A stretch of 64,000 bases of DNA from NCBI GenBank assembly GCA_964499285.1, contig CAZCLA010000003.1, positions 88,731 to 152,730 of the forward strand, in the 5' to 3' direction. Made by a program: the position numbers and the translations under genes. This DNA is from JAGFIY01 sp964499285. GTDB taxonomy: Bacteria > Bacteroidota > Ignavibacteria > Ignavibacteriales > Melioribacteraceae. Of this stretch, positions 46,109-54,338 are shown piece by piece; position 1 is the stretch's first letter; each line of letters opens with the position of its first letter. The notes under the pieces were generated by a model. It was not told the origin of the DNA, ran no database searches, and saw nothing but the letters and a program-made list of their open reading frames with translations.

Positions 46109-46139
46109 CAAATATAGTGTACAGATGAACACTTGTCAA
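46109..46139 (-). promoter_or_regulatory. lexA promoter
   Basis: Minus-strand TTGACA (46139-46134), 17 bases, then TATATTTG (46116-46109). Both elements are perfect: the sigma-70 -35 consensus and the TAnnTTTG element. Operator 1 fills the spacer. Confidence 0.85.
46116..46133 (-). promoter_or_regulatory. predicted LexA operator 1
   Basis: Minus-strand AGTGTTCATCTGTACACT. The halves AGTGTTCA and TGTACACT match at seven of eight positions when one is reverse-complemented. It occupies the whole spacer between the -35 and -10 elements, the ideal place for a repressor. It resembles neither the E. coli CTG-N10-CAG box nor exactly the Gram-positive GAAC-N4-GTTC box. Confidence 0.7.
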
Positions 46140-46140
46140 G

Positions 46141-46170
46141 AAAAAAAATAACCCGCCGAAGCAGGTTATT
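46141..46170 (-). terminator. terminator after ilvE
   Basis: On the minus strand AATAACCTGC and GCGGGTTATT form a 10-bp stem with one U-G pair, capped by a UUCG tetraloop. Eight or more T residues follow. It separates ilvE from the lexA promoter. Confidence 0.88.
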
Positions 46171-46191
46171 AAAATTATTAAATCGGTATGT

Positions 46192-47262
46192 TTAGTCGAT
46201 GTAGGTTAGCCAGCCTCGAGTGTCTACTTTCCTTCCATAGTGGAGGTCGGTCAGCTCTTTATAAAGTTTTTGACCAAGCTCTCCAACTTCACCGTTATTA
46301 AAAACTCCTTCGAAATCTTTATACTTTAATCTGCCTACCGAGGAGATTACAGCTGCGGTGCCCGTTCCGAATAGCTCCTTTAATTTTCCATTCTTATAAG
46401 ATTCAATAACCTCATCAATGGAGATATTTCTTTCGTTCACGTTATAGCCCCAATCTTTTAGAATTTCAAGGACGGACATTCTTGTAATACCGGGAAGAAT
46501 TGTGCCACCTAATCCGGGAGTAGCTACTTCGTCTTCGAAGTGAACAAAAATATTCATTGTTCCCACTTCTTCAAGATTTTTTCTTTCTAGTGCGTCAAGA
46601 TAGAGTACTTGAGTGAAGCCTTCTTTTTTTGCTTCTGCTTGGGCAAGAAGACTCGCTGCATAATTGCCTGCAGTTTTACAATCGCCAACTCCTCCTCTTA
46701 CAGCTCTTACATATTTATCCGATGCGAGTATTGGCACCGGTTTAAAACCTTCGGGATAGTAAGGACCAACAGGACTTAGCATAATGAAGAATTTGTACTT
46801 GCTGCCGGGTCTGACACCGAGAAATGGATCATAAGCGAAAACCAATGGTCTGATGTATAGTGAATGCCCGGGTTTCGTCGGAATCCAATCGCGATCCAAA
46901 CTGATCAGTTCCTTAAGAGCATTAAGTACAAAATCGATATCGATTTCAGGAATACACATTCTCTTGGATGAATTATTAAGGCGCTCAAAATTCTTTTCAG
47001 GTCGGAAAATTGCAATTCTTCCGTCATCTTGTTTGTAAGCTTTTAATCCCTCAAAAATAGATTGACCGTAGTGAAAGACAAGTGCTGCCGGGTTAATGCT
47101 TAATTCAGAAAATTTTTTGATTGTTGGATTCTGCCATCCTCCAAGTTCTTCATCATACGTCATTTCAAAAAGATGAGTGGTGAAAGTTCGTCCGAAAATT
47201 AATTTCTCGGGAATTTTTACATCTGCTTTTTCTTCAGTTGGTGCAATTATAATTTCAGCCAT
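46192..47262 (-). CDS. ilvE: branched-chain amino acid aminotransferase
   Basis: A 356-residue class IV PLP aminotransferase that interconverts Val, Leu and Ile with their keto acids. Motifs include FHYGQSIFEGLKAYKQDDG, FRPEKNFERLNNSSKRM and the PLP lysine region GDCKTAGNYAASLLAQAEAK. ELFGTGTAAVISSVGRL lies towards the C-terminus. It belongs to the long (group II) BCAT form by length and layout. It stands alone between its own terminator and the divergent mlaE gene. Confidence 0.95.
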   Translation of the reverse strand: MAEIIIAPTEEKADVKIPEKLIFGRTFTTHLFEMTYDEELGGWQNPTIKKFSELSINPAALVFHYGQSIFEGLKAYKQDDGRIAIFRPEKNFERLNNSSKRMCIPEIDIDFVLNALKELISLDRDWIPTKPGHSLYIRPLVFAYDPFLGVRPGSKYKFFIMLSPVGPYYPEGFKPVPILASDKYVRAVRGGVGDCKTAGNYAASLLAQAEAKKEGFTQVLYLDALERKNLEEVGTMNIFVHFEDEVATPGLGGTILPGITRMSVLEILKDWGYNVNERNISIDEVIESYKNGKLKELFGTGTAAVISSVGRLKYKDFEGVFNNGEVGELGQKLYKELTDLHYGRKVDTRGWLTYID

Positions 47263-47448
47263 AAATTACCTCTAAATATTTACTTTTATCAAATGTTTCA
47301 AACCAATAATCAAAGACATCAGTTTGTTAAAAATTTGTTCTAAAATATATAATTCCATGCAATTAAAAAAGAGTTGGAAGTAGGAATTAAATTTACCCAA
47401 ATAATTTTACATTTTGGTATCTTTGAAAGATTTTTTAGGGAAGTACAA

Positions 47449-48210
47449 ATGCTAAGCTTTATCGGGAGAAAAATATTAAAAACAGTTGCTGAGATTGGTC
47501 AAGTTAGTACTCTGTTTTTCCGGATAACTAAATTTTTCCCCTCAATTTTAAGAAGCAGAAAACTTCTGTTCTATCAAATGGAACACATCGGTGTGAATTC
47601 AATTCCACTCGTTTTTATAATAGCTGTTTTTACAGGTGCTGTAGCTGCCTGGCAGGCTGCTTATCAATTGAAAGGCGTTGCGCCATTGTCATTTATTGGT
47701 ACTGCAACTAGTAAAGCAATTTTTACGGAATTAGGACCGGTTCTTACAGCTATTGTAATTGCCGGCAGAGTCGGGGCTTCAATTGCAGCAGAGTTAGGAT
47801 CAATGAAAGTGACGGAACAGATTGATGCTCTCGAAACAATGGGAATAAGTCCAATCAGATATTTGGCAATGCCTAGGTTTTTTGCATCAATATTTACGAT
47901 GCCTATTCTTGTAATTTTTGCAAATGTGATTGCGGTTGCCGGGGCTTACCTTATTTCAAATTTTTTCTTAGGAATAAGTTATGCGGTTTTTTTTGATTCT
48001 GTTCAAAGATTTTTTGTTCTTGGAGATTTATTTTTCGGAATAACTAAAGGTATCATTTTTGGAGGAATAACTGCACTTCTAGGTTGTCATATCGGATTGA
48101 GAACAGAAGGTGGTGCAGAAGGGGTTGGAAAATCGACCATTCGATCTTTCGTGTTAAGTGCAGCATTAATTCTTATATTCGATTATCTTCTTTGGACAAT
48201 AACTTTTTGA
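47449..48210 (+). CDS. mlaE: MlaE-type ABC transporter permease
   Basis: A 253-residue permease of the phospholipid/Mce (MlaE) family with about five membrane helices. Signature blocks are QLKGVAPLSFIGTATSKAIF, LTAIVIAGRVGASIAAELG and MKVTEQIDALETMGISP. I chose the ATG at 47449, preceded by AGGGA. A TTG 25 codons upstream is not supported by any initiation signal. Such permeases need an MlaF-type ATPase and usually an MlaD-type Mce protein, but neither is encoded here: the next gene, four bases on, is a sugar transferase. The partners must lie elsewhere. Confidence 0.88.
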   Translation: MLSFIGRKILKTVAEIGQVSTLFFRITKFFPSILRSRKLLFYQMEHIGVNSIPLVFIIAVFTGAVAAWQAAYQLKGVAPLSFIGTATSKAIFTELGPVLTAIVIAGRVGASIAAELGSMKVTEQIDALETMGISPIRYLAMPRFFASIFTMPILVIFANVIAVAGAYLISNFFLGISYAVFFDSVQRFFVLGDLFFGITKGIIFGGITALLGCHIGLRTEGGAEGVGKSTIRSFVLSAALILIFDYLLWTITF

Positions 48211-48214
48211 TGAG

Positions 48215-49221
48215 ATGTATGAGATTATAAAAAATATTGTTGATCGACTTGCGGCATTCTTGTTGATGATTTTGCTTCTTCCTGTTTTTGTTTTTACTGC
48301 AGTTTGTTCGGTTCTATATACAAAACAGTTTCCAATTTTTTTACAAGAGCGGGGATTATCTTTAGATAAATTCCGTTTTAGGATTTTTAAATTTCGAACA
48401 TTAAAAACAGATCCTGAAAAGCAACTAAAAACGAAAGAACTTAAACATATCTTTTTGAAGGACGAATTGAACAGTCAAATTCACGGTGTCCTGAAATTTA
48501 TACGAAAAACCGGTTTAGATGAACTGCCTCAGTTGTTGAACATTTTAATTGGACAGATGAGCTTCATTGGTCCTCGTCCATTGATGATAAACGAACTCGA
48601 GCTGATTAAAATTGAAAGGGAAGAATGGTATTCACTGCGCGACAAAATTAGATGCAAACCAGGAATCACGGGTTTATGGCAAGTATTCGGAAATCGGACT
48701 GAAGGCGTTGAAAATTTGGTCGGGTTAGATATTTTGTATGACCATCTTAAATCATATAGATTGGATTTGAAAATATTTTTCTCAACTTTAATGGTTATCC
48801 TAGGAGCCAATAAATCTGATGCGCTAGAGTTGACTAAATCAGTTCGGAAAAATTATCCTCTAACAATTTTTTCGNNNNNNNNNNNNNNNNNNNNNNNNNN
48901 NNNNNNNNNNNNNNNNNNNNNNNNNNNNNNNNNNNNNNNNNNNNNNNNNNNNNNNNNNNNNNNNNNNNNNNNNNTGCGCTAGAGTTGACTAAATCAGTTC
49001 GGAAAAATTATCCTCTAACAATTTTTTCGAATTGGTCCTCATTTTCATTGGATATTTCTTCCGACAACCCCGATGAAAAAAGTTTTATTTATAAAGTTGA
49101 CTTGCCAGATAGTTGGTGGTACATGAGCGATACTTATAAAGCAGCGGAAAAGGATCAAACAACAGTCCGTATTATTAAACTTCATCCGACTGAGGATGAA
49201 GAGGAAAGTAAAACCGGTTAA
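48215..49221 (+). CDS. bacterial sugar-phosphate transferase, interrupted by a run of N
   Basis: A polyprenyl-phosphate sugar-1-phosphate transferase of the WcaJ/RfbP C-terminal type, which starts assembly of a surface glycan on undecaprenyl phosphate. One N-terminal hydrophobic segment (about 9-30) precedes the typical FRFRIFKFRTLKTD, KTGLDELPQLLNIL, MSFIGPRPLMINELE and KPGITGLWQVFGNRTEG. Collapsing the false gap (remove 48875-49029) keeps the frame open and gives 283 residues. The last 60 or so (after PLTIFS) form an extra polar tail with no match I recognise. It overlaps nothing but ends two bases before the stop of the convergent nuclease gene. Confidence 0.85.
48820..49029. other. assembly gap: 100 N flanked by identical 55-bp copies
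   Basis: 48820-48874 and 48975-49029 are identical 55-mers on either side of Ns at 48875-48974. Deleting one copy plus the Ns joins codon 220 of the sugar transferase directly to the 63 codons beginning at 49030, in frame. It has the same structure as the gap near 24.8 kb. Confidence 0.93.
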
Positions 49222-49223
49222 TA

Positions 49224-50441
49224 CTATTTGATTAAAATCATTTTTTTGGTTATAGCTTTTTCGGAAGAGATTAGTGAGTAGAAGTAAACTCCCGAAGAAA
49301 AATCTGCACCGTTAAAATTGATATCATAGCTGCCTTGATGAACATAACTATCAAGTAGAATTTCAATTGTTTCACCCAACAAATTCGACACGATCAATTT
49401 TACATAATCCGATTTTGGTACTGTAAAATTAATAATTGTTTCCGGGTTGAAGGGATTTGGATAATTCTGACTGAGTTCGATCTTGCCCGGAATTATAGTT
49501 TCATCTGCCGAGGTTGAAACCCCGAAGTAAAATTCTGCGGAAACTGGAAGATGATCCGAGGCAAAGAACAAGGCATTCGCAACTTGAGATGAGACGGCAT
49601 TGTTCGGAAGCTCATTTATTGATTTATTAAAGTGAGCCCCGTCATTCCCGATTGGTTTATACGTTCCGTCAATGTAATCTATTCCACCATAATCCAGAAC
49701 AGACTGCGATATTAAAATCATATCAAATCTATCATCTAAACCTCCGCTTGCGCCGCCGTCTCCAATATTTGTCGAACGAGTCGATTGAGTGTGAAGATAT
49801 GCAAAGTTCGAATTGTTATTCCAATCCCCGGGCGCATTTAGAGGATCAAGAAAATAACCTGAGGAAGATTGATCTAACAATCTTTGAAATGCCGGTTCAT
49901 TTGATGTGTAGATATTAAAATCACCAAGGACGATATAATTTGCATCAATTGCAAGTTTATCTGTTATTTCTCTCAGACTGTTTATTTCGCTCAATCTTTG
50001 AAATTCATATCCTTGACTGGATTTAAGATGCACTGAATATAAAATAATTGTATCAGCAGTGATTTTATGTACAAGCGTGTATTGATTAATATCCCGCAAA
50101 TCAGTCGGTATTGCCACATTGCTTATGAATTGGAAAACATTAGTTTTGTAGTAGATAGCATTGTTTAGAAAGTCATTATCGTTAAAATCTCCCGAGGAAT
50201 AGGAACCATCCAGCACTTGAGAGGAAAACATATTGAAGCCTGTGTTGGTTTTCATTTCCTGCACAACTAAAATATCAGGATTAACTGTCGAAACAACAGT
50301 TTGAAAATATTCGTTTCTGTTCGCAGAATTATTGGGATACTGAAGAAGATTGTACGTCATAATTTTCACCCTTTCCTGTCCCTGCACAGAGATAACAATT
50401 AGTAATAATAGGCTTATAATATTTTGCGAGATTTTTCCCAT
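49224..50441 (-). CDS. secreted endonuclease/exonuclease/phosphatase-family protein with type IX sorting domain
   Basis: A 405-residue protein with a signal peptide (about 1-22, ending SVQGQ) and an EEP-fold catalytic domain (about 25-315). It shows KIMTYNLLQYP, VVQEMKTNTGF, VLGDFNIY, DDRFDMILIS and the terminal SDHLPVSAEF, all characteristic of DNase I/phosphodiesterase-type enzymes. The last 80 residues start ELSQNYPNPFNPETIINFTV and end in KKMILIK, the Por-type C-terminal domain that directs export by the type IX system. Substrate (DNA, RNA, phospholipid or phosphoester) cannot be read from the sequence; extracellular nucleic acid is plausible. Confidence 0.9.
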   Translation of the reverse strand: MGKISQNIISLLLLIVISVQGQERVKIMTYNLLQYPNNSANRNEYFQTVVSTVNPDILVVQEMKTNTGFNMFSSQVLDGSYSSGDFNDNDFLNNAIYYKTNVFQFISNVAIPTDLRDINQYTLVHKITADTIILYSVHLKSSQGYEFQRLSEINSLREITDKLAIDANYIVLGDFNIYTSNEPAFQRLLDQSSSGYFLDPLNAPGDWNNNSNFAYLHTQSTRSTNIGDGGASGGLDDRFDMILISQSVLDYGGIDYIDGTYKPIGNDGAHFNKSINELPNNAVSSQVANALFFASDHLPVSAEFYFGVSTSADETIIPGKIELSQNYPNPFNPETIINFTVPKSDYVKLIVSNLLGETIEILLDSYVHQGSYDINFNGADFSSGVYFYSLISSEKAITKKMILIK

Positions 50442-50670
50442 TCCAATATTCCAATTTCTGTTTATACAATTCTACATTAGAAATCGTTACGACTTCATTT
50501 CCGCAGTTTAATTATTAATCAAATAACCGAATTCAATTTAATTTTTTGTCATAAAGTTAACAATGTTAGGTAATTATTCAGTTTTACAAATAGGAAGTAT
50601 TTGACATTTAACGTAATTAAAAAGAATCAAAATTTCGATCCTCTACTTGGGGCAGAGAATAATTAATACA

Positions 50671-50680
50671 TTATGCATAA
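50671..50680. promoter_or_regulatory. palindrome beside the suf promoter
   Basis: TTATGCATAA, a perfect 10-bp palindrome ending 6 bases before the -35 element of the suf promoter. It is a candidate site for the Rrf2 regulator encoded at the end of the operon. Flanking bases do not extend the symmetry, so this could be chance in AT-rich DNA. Confidence 0.3.
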
Positions 50681-50686
50681 CTAATC

Positions 50687-50717
50687 TTGACATTTTTTTC
50701 CAGATTGATTAGGTTTG
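50687..50717 (+). promoter_or_regulatory. promoter of the suf operon
   Basis: TTGACA (50687-50692), 17 bases, then TAGGTTTG (50710-50717). The -35 is a perfect consensus and the downstream element matches TAnnTTTG. It is predicted to start about 35 bases before the sufB ATG at 50759. Confidence 0.8.
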
Positions 50718-50758
50718 ATTTTCAAATCAGAAAGAAAAAAAGAAAAGGTAAAAATTAT

Positions 50759-52204
50759 ATGAGTGATGAAAAAAAGGTTCTCGATGAAGTTACGAAATCC
50801 GATTATAAATGGGGTTTTGTTTCTGATATCGAAGCTGAAGATTTTCCAATTGGGTTAAACGAAGATATTATTAGGATGATTTCCGCCAAAAAAGAAGAAC
50901 CTGAATGGATGACCGAATGGCGATTGAAAGCTTTTAGACATTGGCAGACCATGGAGGAACCGAATTGGGCAAAGGTAGGTTATCCTAAAATAGATTATCA
51001 AAAAATTAAATATTTCTCGGCACCAAAAAAGAAACCGGAGTTATCAAGTCTTGATGAAGTTGATCCCGAACTTCTCAGTACATTCGAAAAGTTAGGAATT
51101 CCGCTCGAAGAACAGAAACGGCTTGCTGGAGTTGCCGTCGATGCTGTTTTTGACTCGGTTTCCGTCACAACTACATTTAAGGAAACGCTTGCTGAAAAGG
51201 GGATAATTTTTTGTTCAATCTCGGAGGCTATAAAGAATCATCCTGATCTTGTAAAAAAATATATCGGTTCTGTCGTTCCGCAGACAGATAATTTCTTTGC
51301 TTCGCTTAACTCCGCGGTTTTTAGTGACGGCTCTTTTGTGTACATCCCGAAAGGTGTACGCTGTCCAATGGAACTTTCCACTTATTTTAGAATAAACGCA
51401 ATGGATACAGGTCAGTTTGAGCGCACACTTATTGTTGCAGATGATAATAGCTATGTGAGCTACCTTGAAGGCTGTACTGCGCCGATGCGCGATACAAATC
51501 AGCTTCATGCCGCAATAGTCGAAATTGTTGCTCTTGAAAATGCAGAAGTAAAATACTCAACAGTGCAAAATTGGTTTCCTGGTGATAACGAAGGTAAAGG
51601 CGGCATCTACAATTTTGTGACTAAACGAGGAGCTTGCAGAGGAAACAATTCTAAAATTTCTTGGACTCAGGTTGAAACAGGTTCGGCAATTACTTGGAAA
51701 TATCCGAGCTGCGTTCTTCAAGGTGATAATTCTGTTGGTGAATTTTATTCGGTAGCCGTTACAAATAATTTCCAGCAGGCTGATACGGGAACAAAGATGA
51801 TACATCTCGGCAAAAATACAAGAAGTACTATCATATCAAAAGGAATAAGCGCCGGGCAGAGTAATAACTCCTACAGAGGTTTAGTTAAAATAGGAAAGAA
51901 TGCTCATGGTGCTAGAAATTTTTCACAGTGCGATAGCATGTTGATGGGAGATAAATGCGGAGCACATACTTTCCCTTACATTGAAGTTGATAATGAATCT
52001 GCACAGGTAGAACATGAGGCGACAACTTCAAAAGTGGGCGAAGATCAAATATTTTATCTAAATCAAAGAGGAATTGATACTGAAGATGCCGTGAATATGA
52101 TTGTAAATGGATTTTGTAAAGAAGTTTTTAATGAACTTCCGATGGAATTTGCGGTTGAAGCACAAAAGTTGCTTGCAATTAGTCTCGAAGGAAGTGTCGG
52201 TTAA
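50759..52204 (+). CDS. sufB: Fe-S cluster assembly scaffold SufB
   Basis: SufB forms, with SufC and SufD, the scaffold on which Fe-S clusters are assembled in the cytoplasm. From the ATG at 50759 (preceded by AAAAGG) it has 481 residues. A TTG 24 codons upstream lies in the -35 element and is not a start. Recognisable blocks include FVYIPKGVRCPMELSTYFRI, YLEGCTAPMRDTNQLHAA, the segment SQCDSMLMGDKCGAHTFPY and VEHEATTSKVGEDQIFYL. First gene of the operon. Confidence 0.97.
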   Translation: MSDEKKVLDEVTKSDYKWGFVSDIEAEDFPIGLNEDIIRMISAKKEEPEWMTEWRLKAFRHWQTMEEPNWAKVGYPKIDYQKIKYFSAPKKKPELSSLDEVDPELLSTFEKLGIPLEEQKRLAGVAVDAVFDSVSVTTTFKETLAEKGIIFCSISEAIKNHPDLVKKYIGSVVPQTDNFFASLNSAVFSDGSFVYIPKGVRCPMELSTYFRINAMDTGQFERTLIVADDNSYVSYLEGCTAPMRDTNQLHAAIVEIVALENAEVKYSTVQNWFPGDNEGKGGIYNFVTKRGACRGNNSKISWTQVETGSAITWKYPSCVLQGDNSVGEFYSVAVTNNFQQADTGTKMIHLGKNTRSTIISKGISAGQSNNSYRGLVKIGKNAHGARNFSQCDSMLMGDKCGAHTFPYIEVDNESAQVEHEATTSKVGEDQIFYLNQRGIDTEDAVNMIVNGFCKEVFNELPMEFAVEAQKLLAISLEGSVG

Positions 52205-52239
52205 GAATTATAAAAATGAAAATAATAGGGAAATAAATA

Positions 52240-52998
52240 ATGATAACAATCAAAAATCTACATGCCGAAATTGATGGCAAAGAAATCTTAAGGGGATTGA
52301 ATCTTGAGATTAAAAAAGGAGAAATTCACGCAATTATGGGCCCGAACGGATCGGGGAAAAGCACTCTTGCAAATGTTCTTGCGGGCAACGAGAGTTTCGA
52401 TGTTACAAAAGGCGAAGTGGTTTTCGAAGAAAAAGATCTGCTCGATATGGCTCCCGAAGATAGAGCAAGAGAGGGACTTTTCCTCGCATTTCAGTATCCG
52501 ATCGAAATCCCGGGAATTTCTAATAACGTATTTCTTAAAACCGCAATTAATGAATTAAGAAAATATCACGGACAAGAAGAAATTACGCCAAAAGAATTTC
52601 TTGATTTAATTAAAGAAAAATCTTCTCTGCTCGGGATGGACAGTTCATTGATAAATCGATCAGTAAATCAAGGCTTCTCCGGCGGTGAGAAAAAGAGAAA
52701 TGAAATTCTTCAGCTTCTTATGTTAAATCCAAAATTGGCTCTGCTGGATGAAACTGATTCGGGGCTTGATATTGATGCGTTAAAAATTGTTGCAGACGGC
52801 GTTAATAAATTCAAAAATGAAAATAATGCAGTTCTCGTCGTAACTCACTATCAAAGATTGCTCGATTACATTGTGCCTGATTTTGTTCATGTACTTTACA
52901 AAGGCAGAATAATTAAATCCGGCGATAAAAACCTTGCTTTGGAACTTGAAGAAAAAGGATACGATTGGGTAAAAGAAACTGAAGCAGAATTGGCTTAA
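52240..52998 (+). CDS. sufC: Fe-S assembly ATPase SufC
   Basis: A 252-residue ABC-type ATPase that powers SufBCD. Walker A is GPNGSGKST, the Q-loop is LAFQYPIEIPG, the signature is FSGGEKKRNEI and Walker B is LALLDETDSGLD. All residues needed for activity are present. The spacing from sufB is 35 bases with a purine-rich AATAGGG site ahead of the ATG. Confidence 0.97.
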   Translation: MITIKNLHAEIDGKEILRGLNLEIKKGEIHAIMGPNGSGKSTLANVLAGNESFDVTKGEVVFEEKDLLDMAPEDRAREGLFLAFQYPIEIPGISNNVFLKTAINELRKYHGQEEITPKEFLDLIKEKSSLLGMDSSLINRSVNQGFSGGEKKRNEILQLLMLNPKLALLDETDSGLDIDALKIVADGVNKFKNENNAVLVVTHYQRLLDYIVPDFVHVLYKGRIIKSGDKNLALELEEKGYDWVKETEAELA

Positions 52999-53006
52999 GG
53001 AGCGTT

Positions 53007-54338
53007 ATGGAAGAAAAGAATATGGAAATAAAAAATTGGTACTCGCAGAACTTTAGCGAGTTTGAAAAGAAATTAAACGGTCAAGCGGATTCTGAGTTTC
53101 ATAAAATTCGAAAGAGTGCACTTTCAGAATTTGAGAAGCTTCCGTTTCCTACGTTGAAAACTGAAGATTGGAAGTACACCAACATCAGACCGATATTAAA
53201 ACAGAATTTTACTCCTGCTCAAAATGCAGTACCGGTTAAGGTTACGAAAGAACTTGTTGCAAATTACAAAATGGACGGTTTTGAATGCGATTACCTTGTT
53301 TTTGTGAACGGAATTTATAATAAAGAACTTTCCTGTTTAAGTGATGCTGCAAAAGGAATAGTTGTTGACAGTCTTGGAAATGTTCTAAAAAATAATTCTG
53401 ATTTGGTTTTAAATAAAATTGCGAAACTTGCTGAAATTGAAAATCCGTTCAATGCCTTAAACACAGCTTATGCAGTTGACGGAACCGTAGTTTATGTTCC
53501 TAAAAATGTAGTGATTGAAAAACCGATTCAAGTAATTTTCTTGAGCGGATCTGATGACGAAAACGTTCTCGTTACACCTCGCAATTTGATTATTGCAGAG
53601 GAGAATTCACAAGTAAAACTTATTTTTAATTATGAGGGAATTTCTTCGAACCCATATTTTACTAATGCGGTTACTGAAATTTACACTTCAAAGAATTCTG
53701 TGGTTGAATTGAACAAAATTCAAAACGAAGATGATAACAGTTTCCACATCGAAAAAACTCAAATTTATCAGGAAGACGGAAGTAACTTTACACACTCATC
53801 AATTTCATTCGGGGGTCTGATAACACGAAACGATATCAACTCAATACTTGATGGAGAAAATGTAGAATGTAATTACTTTGGTCTTTACCTCGCAAACGAA
53901 ACACGGCACGTAGATCATCATACATTTGTTGATCATGCAAAGCCGAATTCAGTTAGCAACGAGCTTTACAAAGGAATTCTCGATGATAACGGGCACGGAG
54001 TGTTTAGTGGGAAGATCATGGTGAGGCAGGACGCGCAGAAAACTAATGCATATCAATCGAATAAATCAGTGCTTCTTTCTCCCGATGCTCAAGTTGATAC
54101 TAAACCTCAGCTCGAAATTTATGCAGACGATGTTAAATGTTCTCACGGTGCAACTGTGGGACATCTTGACGATGAAGCTAAATACTACATTCGTTCAAGA
54201 GGAATTCCGGTTGAGCTTGCAAATTCAATGCTGATAACAGCATTTGCAAATGATGTTCTGGAAAACATAAAAATTCCGGAACTGAGAGAAAAATTAAATC
54301 ATATGATTTTCGAAAAATTACATAGAGTCGAAGTCTAA
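53007..54338 (+). CDS. sufD: Fe-S cluster assembly protein SufD
   Basis: A 443-residue SufB paralogue that pairs with SufB on SufC. It carries KTEDWKYTNIRPI near residue 50, the beta-helix core and C-terminal blocks VDHAKPNSVSNELYKGIL, GVFSGKIMVRQDAQKTNAYQ and CSHGATVGHLDDEAKYYIRS. AGGAG lies 5 bases before the chosen ATG. A second methionine at residue 6 is possible. The stop overlaps the sufS start by one base (TAATG). Confidence 0.96.
   Translation: MEEKNMEIKNWYSQNFSEFEKKLNGQADSEFHKIRKSALSEFEKLPFPTLKTEDWKYTNIRPILKQNFTPAQNAVPVKVTKELVANYKMDGFECDYLVFVNGIYNKELSCLSDAAKGIVVDSLGNVLKNNSDLVLNKIAKLAEIENPFNALNTAYAVDGTVVYVPKNVVIEKPIQVIFLSGSDDENVLVTPRNLIIAEENSQVKLIFNYEGISSNPYFTNAVTEIYTSKNSVVELNKIQNEDDNSFHIEKTQIYQEDGSNFTHSSISFGGLITRNDINSILDGENVECNYFGLYLANETRHVDHHTFVDHAKPNSVSNELYKGILDDNGHGVFSGKIMVRQDAQKTNAYQSNKSVLLSPDAQVDTKPQLEIYADDVKCSHGATVGHLDDEAKYYIRSRGIPVELANSMLITAFANDVLENIKIPELREKLNHMIFEKLHRVEV

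Larger units (their letters stand above)
50442..50758. other. intergenic region between the secreted nuclease and the suf operon
   Basis: This 317-base divergent region holds the suf promoter (50687-50717) and a 10-bp palindrome (50671-50680). No promoter with the window's typical elements was found for the minus-strand nuclease gene, and no coding potential is seen. Confidence 0.6.

Noticed and set aside
47273..47301. TTGAAA-N17-TATTTA as an ilvE promoter
   Set aside because: The predicted start would fall about 4 bases from the ATG, leaving no room for a leader; unsupported.
47374..47448. TTG-initiated extension of MlaE
   Set aside because: No initiation signal; AGGGA precedes the ATG at 47449.
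48985..49221. Separate small gene of 78 codons after the N run
   Set aside because: Its first codons are the duplicated end of the sugar transferase; collapse makes it the transferase C-terminus.
50687..50758. TTG-initiated extension of SufB
   Set aside because: The TTG is part of the -35 element of the suf promoter.
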